Of a stretch of DNA of 64,000 nucleotides, positions 7,982 to 16,224 are shown one piece after another. The stretch lies in NCBI GenBank assembly GCA_900472625.1, contig UCIT01000012.1, forward strand, positions 166,036 through 230,035, read 5' to 3'. Both the position numbers and the translations under genes were made by a program. This DNA comes from Hyphomicrobiales bacterium (GTDB lineage: Bacteria > Pseudomonadota > Alphaproteobacteria > Rhizobiales > Rhizobiaceae). Each line of letters opens with the position of its first letter. Position 1 is the first letter of the stretch. The notes below the pieces were generated by a model. The model had not been told where the DNA came from. It saw only the letters and a list, made by a program, of their open reading frames with translations, and searched no databases.

Positions 7982-8490
7982 CAGAAGGGGATATCCTGAT
8001 CGTCGTCATAGTTGGTCGATTGCTGGTTTGACCTTCCCCCGCTGCCGGCGCCATAACCCGCATTCGGATCGCGATACCCGCCGCCGCTCGACCGGCCGCC
8101 GCTATCGTTGCGACGGTCGCCATCGCCGGGCGTGGAAACGATCTGCAGCGAACCGCCGAAGCCCTGAACGACGATCTTCGTCGCGTACTTCTTGCCGCCG
8201 CCGTTGCGATCTTCCCAACTCTCGGTTTCGAGCTTGCCCTCGATGTAAAGCATCGACCCCTTCTTGACGTACGGGCGGACGATGTTCTTAACGAGCGCAT
8301 CGCTCATGATCTTGACGTTGTGCCATTCGGTCTTTTCCTTGCGCTCGCCCGTGGTCTTGTCGCGCCAGGTGTCCGATGTCGCGAGACTGAACTCGGCAAT
8401 TTCCATCGCCTCGCCACGGCCGATGTTCCGGGTTTCCGGGTCTTTTCCCACTCGGCCGACGAGAATGACTTTGTTAACGCTGCCTGCCAT
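7981..8490 (-). CDS. ssb: Single-stranded DNA-binding protein
   Basis: A 169-residue SSB: OB-fold start (SVNKVILVGRVGKDPETR), WHNVKI, YIEGKLETESWED, then a Gly/Ser-rich linker and the acidic tip DDDQDIPF that recruits partner proteins. AAAGGA lies upstream of the ATG. It probably coats phage ssDNA during recombination and replication and works with the annealing protein and exonuclease encoded upstream in the same operon. Confidence 0.95.
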   Translation of the reverse strand: MAGSVNKVILVGRVGKDPETRNIGRGEAMEIAEFSLATSDTWRDKTTGERKEKTEWHNVKIMSDALVKNIVRPYVKKGSMLYIEGKLETESWEDRNGGGKKYATKIVVQGFGGSLQIVSTPGDGDRRNDSGGRSSGGGYRDPNAGYGAGSGGRSNQQSTNYDDDQDIPF

Positions 8491-8538
8491 TTTGATAATC
8501 CTTTTGAAGCTTTTCGGTTGAGGAGGCCGGAGGGCGCG

Positions 8539-9129
8539 CTATGCGCCGCCTATCTCCCGCAGCGCTTCCTCGCGGGCGCGGTTGAGTTCGGCCATCGCCT
8601 GATGCGATCCGAGTTCCGTGTCGGGGTGGCGGGTTTTCGCGAGTTCGCGATACCGTGTCTCGATGTGCGTGCGGGAAAGCTGATGCGACATCGCCTTCAC
8701 GCCAAGCACTTCGCGCCAAGGCCGCCTGGCCTCGCCTTGCGGCGGCAACGCGAGGAAGCCGGTAAATGTCGCGCGGACGAGGGCGAGCGTCCCGTGACGG
8801 AGTTCGGTTCGACGGGCTTCAATAATCAGGTGGATAGCTTGAAGGTTCGCCTCGACCGACTGGTATCGATCGACCGGGATGCTGACCTGCAGGCCATCCC
8901 AAACGAACCAGACGGCAACACCTGGGTCTGATGGCTTATTTTCGCCGAGCGTCACGTTCGACGAAATGATCAGGTTGCCGACCGGCTTACTGCTATCGCG
9001 TCCGAATGCCTCGATCGACTTGCGGACGTTAGAAAGGGCGGTCGGCAGAGCCGTGCGGAACTGGCCTTTCTCCCGAGCCTTGTAGCGCGGGATGTTGTCA
9101 GGCCATGAAAGGGGATAAGCAGCGGTCAT
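8539..9129 (-). CDS. J-domain-containing phage protein
   Basis: A 196-residue protein. The C-terminal 55 residues read as a J-domain: helix II (RTHIETRYRELAKT), the HPD signature at residues 168-170, and helix III (QAMAELNRAREEALREI). The N-terminal 140 residues are not recognised. J-domains stimulate DnaK; phage proteins of this kind may recruit the host chaperone to the replication complex (inference). Lies next to ssb. Confidence 0.75.
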   Translation of the reverse strand: MTAAYPLSWPDNIPRYKAREKGQFRTALPTALSNVRKSIEAFGRDSSKPVGNLIISSNVTLGENKPSDPGVAVWFVWDGLQVSIPVDRYQSVEANLQAIHLIIEARRTELRHGTLALVRATFTGFLALPPQGEARRPWREVLGVKAMSHQLSRTHIETRYRELAKTRHPDTELGSHQAMAELNRAREEALREIGGA

Positions 9130-9131
9130 GG

Positions 9132-9752
9132 CTATTCCTCGTATCCGTCGATTGCGCAGTCGCCGATCCGCTTGGCGCGGAACGTCCCCTCGGAAAGGCG
9201 ATGCAGGATTGTTCGGGTTGTCGATCCGTCAAACTTCAAGCATTGGAACCCGGTCTGGCCGGCTCCGAGGAAGGCGCAGGTTTCTTGCGGCCCTTTGCCC
9301 AATCCGCAACGGGACGTTTCAAGGCCAGGTTCGAGGCTGATCGTGTTGCCGCGATCCGACTTCTTACGTTTGATGGTCGGCACTTTCGGGCCGTGCGGGT
9401 TGGCGAAGACGGTAAAGCTGCCGTCCTCTATCGATGCGATGATTTCCTGCCCGTTCAGGTTGGCGAGGATCGTCTCGCAATAGGATCGGACATTCGTCCA
9501 ACCGAACTTTGAGCGCCTTGAAATAACGATCCCGCCACCGACTTCCTCGTATTCGCAGTTGTATTCAGAGGTCGGATCAGCCTGCAGAACGAAATGGTTC
9601 GCTCGGCATGGCATCGACGCTGCGGCATCTTTCAGACGCTCGGCGACGTGCCAGAAATCACGCGACAGGTCGAAGACCTTATCGCCGCGCTCGACGTTCC
9701 AGGGACGGTTCCAACCAAGGAACCGAAGGCGTCCTTCGATTACGACAGTCAT
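9132..9752 (-). CDS. Hypothetical protein
   Basis: A 206-residue protein with beta-rich N-terminal segments, a central HFVLQADPTSEYNCEY region and a basic middle (TIKRKKSD). No domain recognised. It is two bases from the J-domain gene and coupled by ATGA to the HD-domain gene. Confidence 0.65.
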   Translation of the reverse strand: MTVVIEGRLRFLGWNRPWNVERGDKVFDLSRDFWHVAERLKDAAASMPCRANHFVLQADPTSEYNCEYEEVGGGIVISRRSKFGWTNVRSYCETILANLNGQEIIASIEDGSFTVFANPHGPKVPTIKRKKSDRGNTISLEPGLETSRCGLGKGPQETCAFLGAGQTGFQCLKFDGSTTRTILHRLSEGTFRAKRIGDCAIDGYEE

Positions 9753-10348
9753 CGGGCCACCCCCGACAGTTCGTAGTAGCGGTCGAGGAAGATTTCGGCC
9801 GCGAGTTCAGGCGGTGACCAAGGGACGATTTCGAAGTCGAACGGCTTTGCCCCATTGACCCACTGCCAATCCTCGCCGCCCCAACGCATCAGGTCGCGCC
9901 GCTCGGTTGCAAGCATACGAAGGTCGAGCAGCTTGATCGCCGCCGGGTCCGTCATCTTTACGCCGAAGCGGGCTATGCCTGCGGCTTCGCAACGCTTCTC
10001 GGTCCGCTTGTAGTCCGGGCATATCGATCTCAGCGGGCCGGTCATGTCGCCGCAGGTCGCTTCCCCGAGTTCGTGCATCAGCGCATCGAACGCCAGTTCC
10101 GGCGGGGCGACCTCGCTCATACGAACGCAGTGCTCGGCGACGGAATAGAACACCCGCTTGCCTGTCCGGCTGCTGACGCACTGCCCGGCGAAGCGGCAGG
10201 CGAAAGCCAGTCCGAAGGCGACATCCTCGATTGTCAGTTCTGTCGTCTCGGGGGCTTCGAAATCGAAGTAAGTCCCCGAACCGAGGAGGATCGTCGGGCC
10301 TTTGATCCGGCGGATCGAGGCCTCTTTCATCTGGTCGAGACTGGTCAT
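9749..10348 (-). CDS. HD-domain phosphohydrolase
   Basis: A 199-residue protein with the HD-superfamily layout VAEHCVRMS ... ALMHELGEATCGDMTGPLR: metal-binding His, His-Glu in place of His-Asp, and Asp. Proteins of this type in phages resemble YfbR-like nucleotidases that dephosphorylate dNMPs. The substrate here is not known. Coupled by ATGA to the helicase gene. Confidence 0.8.
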   Translation of the reverse strand: MTSLDQMKEASIRRIKGPTILLGSGTYFDFEAPETTELTIEDVAFGLAFACRFAGQCVSSRTGKRVFYSVAEHCVRMSEVAPPELAFDALMHELGEATCGDMTGPLRSICPDYKRTEKRCEAAGIARFGVKMTDPAAIKLLDLRMLATERRDLMRWGGEDWQWVNGAKPFDFEIVPWSPPELAAEIFLDRYYELSGVAR

Positions 10349-11439
10349 AGCACGACCGTCACTTTCTCGGCCGCACGGGTCACCGCAGTATAAAGCCAGC
10401 GGCGGGCGTCATCGCGTGCGACGTGGCTTTCATCGAAGATGCAGACATCGTTCCACTGGCTGCCCTGCGCCTTGTGGACGGTCAGTGCGTAGGCGAAATC
10501 GAAGGGCTGGTACTTCTTCTTTTCCCGCCAATCGAGATTGTTCTCTTCGCCCCTGATCCAGCAATGATGCGTGGCAACGAGGACGGGGTTCACAGACATG
10601 CCGGCGTCAATCGGCGAAACGATCATGGTCGTTTCGTCGCTGTCCTGTCGGCGGACCTTGTCGACGTTCCAAAGGCTGCCGTTCAGCAGGCCCTTTTCGC
10701 GGTTATTTTTCAGGCAAACGACGCGCTCGCTCAGCATGAAGGCGGGCTCGGTAAAGCCGAGGATTTGGCGCAGGCGACCGTTATACATCCTGCGGGTGGC
10801 GTTCTTCCCGACGAGAACCTGATCCGCATCAACGACGTGACGCTGCGTGACCTGATCGCGGGAGATGACCCTGCTTTCGCCGTACGTGCCGCGTTCCAGG
10901 CGGCCACCTTCGCGGATCAGCATCGACAAGCGAATGATCGGATTATCCGCCGCCTGGCGATGGATTTCCGTCAACATGAAGTCGGGCTCGCCGGCGGTGA
11001 AGTATCCCGGGCCTTCGATCGGCGGAAGCTGTTCGGGATCGCCGAGAACGAGGATGCGCTTGCCAAACGACATCAGGTCCGCGCCAAGTTCTTCCCCGAC
11101 CATGGAAACCTCGTCGATGATGACAAGGTCGGCCTGATTGATTGGGCTATCGTACTTGTTCAGGATGAACCGCGGCGTCGGCGAATTTGGATTGTCGAGC
11201 TTGTAGATCAGCGAATGTATCGTCGACGCGCCGGCGCAGCCCTTAGACTGCATCATCAGCGCAGCCTTGCCGGTGAATGCGGCGTAGCAGACGTTCATGT
11301 TCTCGCCGAAGTGGATCGCGATCGTCGTCTTGCCTGTTCCGGCATAGCCCGCGAGGTAGAAGAACTGCGGGCCGTCAGGATCGGCGATCCACTGCTCGAC
11401 GGCCTTTACCGCCTGGTCTTGTTGGGGAGCGAGTTGCAT
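10345..11439 (-). CDS. ATP-dependent helicase, Dda/RecD-like (SF1B)
   Basis: A 364-residue helicase. Walker A GYAGTGKTT at 31-39, Walker B DEVSM at 109-113, then GDPEQLPPI, the SF1 motif VHKAQGSQW and the final YTAVTRA. The ATG at 11439 follows GAGGGG at seven bases; a TTG five codons upstream is less likely. It probably unwinds DNA or displaces proteins during replication or recombination, as Dda does in T4. Confidence 0.92.
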   Translation of the reverse strand: MQLAPQQDQAVKAVEQWIADPDGPQFFYLAGYAGTGKTTIAIHFGENMNVCYAAFTGKAALMMQSKGCAGASTIHSLIYKLDNPNSPTPRFILNKYDSPINQADLVIIDEVSMVGEELGADLMSFGKRILVLGDPEQLPPIEGPGYFTAGEPDFMLTEIHRQAADNPIIRLSMLIREGGRLERGTYGESRVISRDQVTQRHVVDADQVLVGKNATRRMYNGRLRQILGFTEPAFMLSERVVCLKNNREKGLLNGSLWNVDKVRRQDSDETTMIVSPIDAGMSVNPVLVATHHCWIRGEENNLDWREKKKYQPFDFAYALTVHKAQGSQWNDVCIFDESHVARDDARRWLYTAVTRAAEKVTVVL

Positions 11440-11450
11440 CTTCGATCCCC

Positions 11451-11729
11451 TCAATATTCGATCGTGCCGAATGGTGACGGGGGTGCCGGCGGCTCCTCCC
11501 GCATCTTGTCGGCGTTGTCGTTGCGAGTTGGATATTCGAGGAACACCTTCGAGACGCGCGCAGCGGCTCGGAAAGCTTCCTTTGGTTCGAAGATAACGAC
11601 GGTGACGCCGATATTGCGCTCGGCATGGTCAGTCGCGAACTTCTGCGCGTCCGCCTCGAAATCGAAGGCGGCAAGTACTTTGTCGTTCGTCTGGTCGAAG
11701 ACGAGGATTTGGCGCTCTAGTTCAGACAT
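11451..11729 (-). CDS. Hypothetical protein
   Basis: A 92-residue protein starting MSELERQILVFDQTNDKV with a strong GAGGAG upstream. It has an alpha/beta N-terminal region and a proline-rich tail. No domain recognised. The C-terminal end lies just ahead of the helicase start. Confidence 0.65.
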   Translation of the reverse strand: MSELERQILVFDQTNDKVLAAFDFEADAQKFATDHAERNIGVTVVIFEPKEAFRAAARVSKVFLEYPTRNDNADKMREEPPAPPSPFGTIEY

Positions 11730-11979
11730 GGGCGTTCTCCTCTTGATTTGCGGGGATGTCGCCGACGACGACGCTAACGCGGACGCCGAGGGCCTGCGCC
11801 ATGCGCACAAGCTGCGAGGCGGTCATCGTGGAATTGCCGTTCTCGATGCGCGTGACGTAATGGCTCTTCACGCGAAGGGTTTGCGCGAGGTCGTCGACCT
11901 TGATGTTTCGGGAGATGCGCAGCGCACGGACGCGCTTTGCAATGGTGGCGTTGATGATGTCTTCGGCTTCGACCGGCAT
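11722..11979 (-). CDS. XRE-family HTH regulator
   Basis: An 85-residue protein. The helix-turn-helix is visible in VDDLAQTLRVKSHYVTRIENG followed by SQLVRMAQALGVRVSVV. The start is the ATG at 11979 that shares a base with the previous stop (TGATG). As an HTH protein buried in the early operon, it may fine-tune early or middle transcription. Target unknown. Confidence 0.8.
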   Translation of the reverse strand: MPVEAEDIINATIAKRVRALRISRNIKVDDLAQTLRVKSHYVTRIENGNSTMTASQLVRMAQALGVRVSVVVGDIPANQEENAHV

Positions 11980-12701
11980 CAGGTCAGTCCTCGTTTTTCG
12001 AGTTGGAAATGAAGCGTGTGCTTGGTGTCCCGATCGAGGTCGGTCGCCTTGTCGCGCATCCACGTCAGGTATTCGGTCGGAACGTCGTCCCATTTCTCGC
12101 CACGATGCTTGTTCCCGAACCGGCAAGTGGTTTGCAGAACGGGAAGGCGTGACCAGTCGAGGAGGTCCGATAGTTCGGCGCCCTCGTTCAGGAGCCGGGC
12201 GAGAAGGTGCGCGGTCACATAGCTATCGGGTCCGGCCCAATGAGCCGGGTCGGCGAGTGCGCGGTCGACGGGGAGGTTTAGGGCGTATCGCAGATACTGG
12301 TTGCTATGCCGCTCCATGTCCGGCCAGACGTTTTTTGCTGCCTTAAGGGTGCAGATGAACGGCTTGCCGGCGCCCGTGAAGTAATGGCCGTCATGCTCTT
12401 TGTTGTGGCAGGCGAAAGCATCAGCGCCCGCCACAAGGTGACGGAAGATCGTGTCGGGCGCAGGGGCGTCGACAAGGTCGGCCCTGTCGATGTGGTGCGT
12501 CGCCTGGGCGCCGATTTCCATGACCAACGACGGGTTCACGCGGAACGGATTGCAGAAATGTTGGATGGGGACGCCGACGGATCGGACAGACTTACCGACA
12601 TCGTCGAAGTCAACATCAGTCCAGCCGATCTGGATCACCGCTGTCGTCTTCTCGGGCTCGGGAAGCCCCGTCGTCTCGACATCAAAAACACGAAAGATCA
12701 T
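11979..12701 (-). CDS. DEDDh 3'-5' exonuclease with DUF3820-like tail
   Basis: A 240-residue protein resembling ExoX. FDVETTG at residues 6-12 gives the first Asp/Glu pair, HNKEHD the second acidic site, and HWAGPDSYVTAHLL the final His/Asp. The C-terminal 45 residues (FGNKHRGEKWDDVPTEYLTWM) match the small DUF3820-type domain often fused to such nucleases. It probably trims single-stranded DNA during phage recombination. Coupled by a 4-bp overlap to a tiny membrane protein. Confidence 0.85.
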   Translation of the reverse strand: MIFRVFDVETTGLPEPEKTTAVIQIGWTDVDFDDVGKSVRSVGVPIQHFCNPFRVNPSLVMEIGAQATHHIDRADLVDAPAPDTIFRHLVAGADAFACHNKEHDGHYFTGAGKPFICTLKAAKNVWPDMERHSNQYLRYALNLPVDRALADPAHWAGPDSYVTAHLLARLLNEGAELSDLLDWSRLPVLQTTCRFGNKHRGEKWDDVPTEYLTWMRDKATDLDRDTKHTLHFQLEKRGLT

Positions 12702-12862
12702 TGGCTTCCGCTTTCATATGCATGCTGAAACCCGACGATGATCTTCGCGGGTACGGCGCCGATTGCTTCGGGATGAAAGACCAGGGCGAAGAGGAAGGCG
12801 GCAAAAGCCGCCACCCCCGTGAGTTGCGCAACGAAAACGATGACAAGGATTATCCGGGTCAT
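12698..12862 (-). CDS. Tiny membrane protein (54 aa)
   Basis: Read directly on the minus strand from the ATG at 12862, overlapping the previous stop as ATGA; its own TGA overlaps the exonuclease ATG. The product starts MTRIILVIVFVAQLTG and has one long hydrophobic segment (about 4-30) and a soluble tail. Precise overlaps at both ends argue it is translated. Function unknown; superinfection exclusion or membrane tethering are possibilities. Confidence 0.65.
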   Translation of the reverse strand: MTRIILVIVFVAQLTGVAAFAAFLFALVFHPEAIGAVPAKIIVGFQHAYESGSQ

Positions 12863-13035
12863 GCCGTCACCTGCAGAGCCGCAGCGACTACAAAGAGGAG
12901 AACGGTGATGACGATCCCCGGACGTGCTTCCTTCATCTTGACCTTGTCAGGCTGCCCTTCCTGCATCATGGCAGCGCTGCCCGCCGCGAAGAGAAGCGAC
13001 AAGGCGTAGAGGATGATCGAAGCGAACGTCGTCAT
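12859..13035 (-). CDS. Tiny membrane protein (58 aa)
   Basis: Read from the ATG at 13035 (ATGA overlap with the recombinase-like gene) to the TGA at 12859. It starts MTTFASIILYALSLLF, with hydrophobic helices at about 5-22 and 41-57 around a short charged loop, so a two-TM hairpin is likely. Function unknown. It forms a pair with the 54-aa membrane protein downstream. Confidence 0.65.
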   Translation of the reverse strand: MTTFASIILYALSLLFAAGSAAMMQEGQPDKVKMKEARPGIVITVLLFVVAAALQVTA

Positions 13036-14225
13036 GCGTCACCGCCATTCTGCGATGCTTCATCCTCGCGACGAGCCTCGTCGAAGGCAGCCATCCAAGC
13101 GTCGGCGAGCGCCTTCTTCTCCGGAGCGCGGTACTCGCCGGGAATAGCCTTGCGGCTCATGTTGTTATGGTAGGCTTCCGCGCCGCGGCTCTTCGCTGCC
13201 TCGACCTCGTCGCCGGACGGCATATCCCCGGGAAAGCCGTCGTCGTCCTGATCGTCGGAGGCGCCAGAATTGACCGTTTCATCAGCCTTGCCGGCGTCGC
13301 CGTTTGAGCCCTGATCTTCGGACTTCCGATCATCCTCTTTGCCTTTCGACGGGGCGGTTTCGGATGCCTTGGATTTATCCTTGCCCTTTCCGCCGCCGGC
13401 GACATCGGCGAGCTTGTCCTTCAAGCCCTTGCTGGCCGCAGCGCCGTCCGGCTTGGCCGAGCCGCCGAACATGCTCTCGACCGTCTCCTCGCCGGACTTC
13501 AATGCGGCATGCATGCCGGTCATGAGGGCGATGTGATCGAGAGTGATGTCGTCGAGCCCGCCGATTTCCATCGAAGCGAAAAGCTGCTCGGGTTTTACGC
13601 CGAAAGCGGCGAAAGCTTTCAGCGCCTTATCTCGCCGCTCGGTCAGCGTCTTCACGTCGCCCTTGATCGTGGCGAGTGCGGCGTCGTATGCCTGCCGCCA
13701 GACGGCTTTCGGTACCGCCGCGAGGATCGCGTTGCGCTTAGCGATCGAGCATGCAGCGTTGCCCGTGACGATGATCATGTCGTCGTTGTAGAGGCGGCCA
13801 TTGCGGTCAACGATGCGCCGTCGGACGCGGGCGGTCGTCGCGGCGTTCGTTTCCAGATCGTGGAAGATGCCTTCCGCTTCGACATACTTCTCGGCGCGGT
13901 CGACGTGCACGACGCGGGCGCCGATACGGCAATTTCCCCACTGGCCGGCGATGATTTCCGCCAGGCGGATCGACGGGCCGGTAATAGGCTTGCCGCCGCG
14001 GGGGAGGGCATAGTTGCACTCCTCGGCCGACTGCTCGTCCATGGTGACGAGCGAGAGGACGTTCTGCTTCGCCTTGCTGATAGACCGAGGATAGGCATGG
14101 GCGGTTGCGATCTGCTGATCGATTTCCGCCTTCGTCAGGCCGATCGCCATCGACATTTGTTCCTGCGACAGGGCGACGCCGGTCTCGATAATCTCGCCGT
14201 CTTGGGTGATAGTTTCGGGAGGCAT
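13032..14225 (-). CDS. Probable single-strand annealing recombinase (RecT/Erf-like role)
   Basis: A 397-residue protein. The N-terminal 230 residues include CNYALPRGGKPITGPSIRLAE, a signature seen in a phage family annotated as recombination proteins, and a conserved VDRNGRLYNDDM ... GNAACSIAKRNAIL segment. The C-terminal 130 residues are low-complexity (Lys/Asp/Ser-rich) and end in a short helical domain. The annealing role is inferred from context: SSB downstream and a YqaJ/lambda-Exo-like nuclease upstream, the usual exo-annealase-SSB trio. AAGGA precedes the ATG. Confidence 0.6.
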   Translation of the reverse strand: MPPETITQDGEIIETGVALSQEQMSMAIGLTKAEIDQQIATAHAYPRSISKAKQNVLSLVTMDEQSAEECNYALPRGGKPITGPSIRLAEIIAGQWGNCRIGARVVHVDRAEKYVEAEGIFHDLETNAATTARVRRRIVDRNGRLYNDDMIIVTGNAACSIAKRNAILAAVPKAVWRQAYDAALATIKGDVKTLTERRDKALKAFAAFGVKPEQLFASMEIGGLDDITLDHIALMTGMHAALKSGEETVESMFGGSAKPDGAAASKGLKDKLADVAGGGKGKDKSKASETAPSKGKEDDRKSEDQGSNGDAGKADETVNSGASDDQDDDGFPGDMPSGDEVEAAKSRGAEAYHNNMSRKAIPGEYRAPEKKALADAWMAAFDEARREDEASQNGGDA

Positions 14226-14277
14226 TGGATGATCCTTTTTTAGGAATGAGGGAGCGTTCGCGTTCGAGGCGCGTCGG

Positions 14278-14496
14278 CTATTCGCTGTCTTCGGGGAGGG
14301 CGATGCGGAGCGGCGCGCGGACGGCTCGGTTCAGCAGCATGAAGCCGAGTTCGATCTTCTCGCGACCGATTTCCAGGAAGTGCCGATCGACGCCTTCCGT
14401 GTCTTCGAGGTCGTCGATCAGCCGGAGAAGACGCTCCTCTTCTTCCCTGTTTTCCTGAACGATCGCGTCTGCGTCCTTCTTCGGTAGTCGAGCCAT
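14278..14496 (-). CDS. Probable Acb2/Tad1 hairpin-domain protein (anti-CBASS/anti-Thoeris type)
   Basis: A 72-residue helical hairpin. The second helix reads VDRHFLEIGREKIELGFMLLNRAV followed by RAP, in shorter form the pattern IG..k...GFM.LNRAV.aP seen in the DUF7681 family that includes Acb2 and Tad1, small phage proteins that sequester cyclic nucleotide signals of bacterial immune systems. The first helix is rich in Glu and Leu. AAGGAAAT precedes the ATG. Identification is from remembered family pattern, not a search. Confidence 0.6.
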   Translation of the reverse strand: MARLPKKDADAIVQENREEEERLLRLIDDLEDTEGVDRHFLEIGREKIELGFMLLNRAVRAPLRIALPEDSE

Positions 14497-14526
14497 TTCG
14501 ATTTCCTTTTTCGATGTGGAGAGGGT

Positions 14527-14572
14527 GGCCGGGGCCGTCGTTGCGCGAGGTCAGGCAGCAACCGCCCCGGCC
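14527..14572. promoter_or_regulatory. Strong GC hairpin between early genes
   Basis: GGCCGGGGC (14527-14535) pairs perfectly with GCCCCGGCC (14564-14572), with extra GTTG/CAAC pairing inside. It lies in the 100-bp gap between the DEDDh exonuclease and the Acb2-like gene. No U-tract follows on the minus strand, so attenuation, processing or mRNA stabilisation is more likely than termination. Confidence 0.45.
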
Positions 14573-14596
14573 TTCCGGCCAGGGGTGGAGCCGGAA

Positions 14597-15328
14597 TTAG
14601 AAACTGTCGGGAATTTCAGGGCTGGGTTTCAAATCGACGGGGATGCCTGCGGCGTTCACCCGCGGCGCAGACTTCGTCGACGCTTTGGCTCGCTTCGGCG
14701 CCGCAGCCTTGCCCGGCGTTCCCTCTGGCTTTTCCTTCGCGTAATGGACGGACGCTGTCGGGAGGAGGTCGCGGGCTTTCAACTGGCGGAAGAGGATGGC
14801 GGCGTTCTCGGCGTCGCTGACCGCTTGGTGCGCCCACGTCTGACCGAGGCCGAAATATGCAAGAGCCTCGCCGAGTTTCGGGAACTTCGGGCGATTGGTG
14901 CCTGCCTGCTTCAAGCCGCAAAGCTTCACCATCGGCCGCATGACGCAGATGTTGTTCGTCTGCTCGAACAGGTCCGGTAACCCGAGCCGACGGAACTCGC
15001 CTCGCATTACCTTGCAATCGAACTGCGCATGAAAGGCGACAATCGCCCGGCCGTCTTCGACCGCATTCTGATAGACCTGCAGGGCGTTGCGAACGTCTGA
15101 TCCGTGCTCGACGAGGAATTCGTCGGTCAGCCCGTTCACGGCCGAGGCTTCGGCTGACATCGTCCAGCCGTTTGGGACGACATAGATATCGCCGCGGCGT
15201 TCTTCGTTGCCGTCTTCATCAAGGTAAATCATAGCCAGATGCGCGAGGCGGGCCTGACCCTCGGCGTCGGCGGGAAGTTTGAAATCGAAGACGCCGTTTG
15301 TTTCGGTGTCGATGACCAGATATTTCAT
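14597..15328 (-). CDS. DEDDh exonuclease (DNA polymerase III epsilon-like)
   Basis: A 243-residue protein. VIDTETNG at residues 5-12, FHAQFDCKVM in the middle and HQAVSDAENAA near residue 188 are the three Exo motifs of the DnaQ superfamily. The C-terminal 50 residues are basic and probably disordered. The ATG at 15328 has AAGGA at nine bases. It is the second DnaQ-like enzyme in this operon, and an operator-like palindrome lies 39 bp upstream. Confidence 0.9.
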   Translation of the reverse strand: MKYLVIDTETNGVFDFKLPADAEGQARLAHLAMIYLDEDGNEERRGDIYVVPNGWTMSAEASAVNGLTDEFLVEHGSDVRNALQVYQNAVEDGRAIVAFHAQFDCKVMRGEFRRLGLPDLFEQTNNICVMRPMVKLCGLKQAGTNRPKFPKLGEALAYFGLGQTWAHQAVSDAENAAILFRQLKARDLLPTASVHYAKEKPEGTPGKAAAPKRAKASTKSAPRVNAAGIPVDLKPSPEIPDSF

Positions 15329-15366
15329 CGGAAAATTCCTTCTAAAGGTTGGAAAAGTCTGGAAAC

Positions 15367-15383
15367 GTCGGAATAAATCCGAC
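15367..15383. promoter_or_regulatory. Operator-like palindrome inside the early operon
   Basis: GTCGGAATAAATCCGAC is a perfect 6-5-6 palindrome. It differs from the immunity-region site GTTGGAATAAATCCAAC only by one symmetric C/T-G/A change. Its position between two early genes suggests an internal leftward promoter under the same repressor. Confidence 0.6.
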
Positions 15384-15400
15384 CCTAAAGGCAAAAAAAA

Positions 15401-16189
15401 TCAACGCCGGAAGGTCGCCTTTACGTCCTCTTCGAAATGCACGCCGGGCAATGCCGCGGCGGCTTTGTGTATTTTGACAAAGGCGGTCAGGGCCGTCTCG
15501 ATCTGCTCGCGCTTCAAGTAGGGGCGAAGCTTGTCGAGTGGGATCGCCTCATAGTCTGTGATGCTGAATTTCCAGACCGTCTTTGCGCCGGTCGTGACGC
15601 CCGTCGCGGTCTTCACCTTGGCAAGTTCATGGTTCGTCGATGCTGCTCGGGCCTCGGCCGCGTCCGCCTGGGCGGCAATCTCGTCGGCCTGTTCGTGCTT
15701 CTTTTCGGTCGTGGCTGGTCGCTTCGCGGCATCCGCCGCAATGCGCAGGCGCTCCTCTTCGGCGCGCAGTCTAGCGGCCTCGGCCTCGGCCCTTGCGCGT
15801 TCGTCCGCCGCCTTCTTCCGCTGGTAGGCGGTGGACAGGTCGGCGAAGACCTGCTCAATGCGTCCGAGGCGTTCCTTGAATGTCGCAAAGAAGCCGTCGA
15901 CCTCGCGGCCGGCCGTGAGATACGGTTCCTTTTCGACAACCCGTCGGGCTTCGATGCGCTTCGATAGCGCGATTGTGTCCGTCACAAGCTCGGCAACAAT
16001 GCCGAGTTGGTCTTCATCCTTGATGACCCCGTCGGCCGCCTTGATATCGGTGCTCAGTTTGTTCGCGCGCAATGCGATCGGGTCAATCTCGCCAATCAAT
16101 GCCTTATTCGTATCGGCGAGGGTTTCCAACAGGGGCGGGTTGTTGCCGCCCATCTGCGCGCGCGGGTTAATGTCTTCCTCTTCGGGCAT
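15401..16189 (-). CDS. Coiled-coil phage protein with GNNPP motif
   Basis: A 262-residue protein from the ATG at 16189 (AGGGAAG upstream). The N-terminus contains GGNNPP, a short motif frequent in early phage proteins. Residues about 100-190 form a long Ala/Glu/Arg-rich coiled coil. The C-terminal 70 residues are globular (WKFSITDYEAIPLDKLRPYL). Such proteins often sit next to exonuclease/annealase genes, as here. Molecular role unknown. Confidence 0.7.
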   Translation of the reverse strand: MPEEEDINPRAQMGGNNPPLLETLADTNKALIGEIDPIALRANKLSTDIKAADGVIKDEDQLGIVAELVTDTIALSKRIEARRVVEKEPYLTAGREVDGFFATFKERLGRIEQVFADLSTAYQRKKAADERARAEAEAARLRAEEERLRIAADAAKRPATTEKKHEQADEIAAQADAAEARAASTNHELAKVKTATGVTTGAKTVWKFSITDYEAIPLDKLRPYLKREQIETALTAFVKIHKAAAALPGVHFEEDVKATFRR

Positions 16190-16224
16190 TTCGGCTTCCC
16201 TTTGTGTTGGTCTGTTCTGCCCGC

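Noticed and set aside
10423..12012. 529-codon plus-strand frame opposite the helicase and HTH genes
   Set aside because: Antisense of three well-supported leftward genes with overlapping starts and stops; no recognisable motif.
15613..15939. Minus-strand Arg/Pro-rich frame within the coiled-coil gene
   Set aside because: Alternate frame of the real gene at 15401-16189; composition is typical of a GC-rich shadow.
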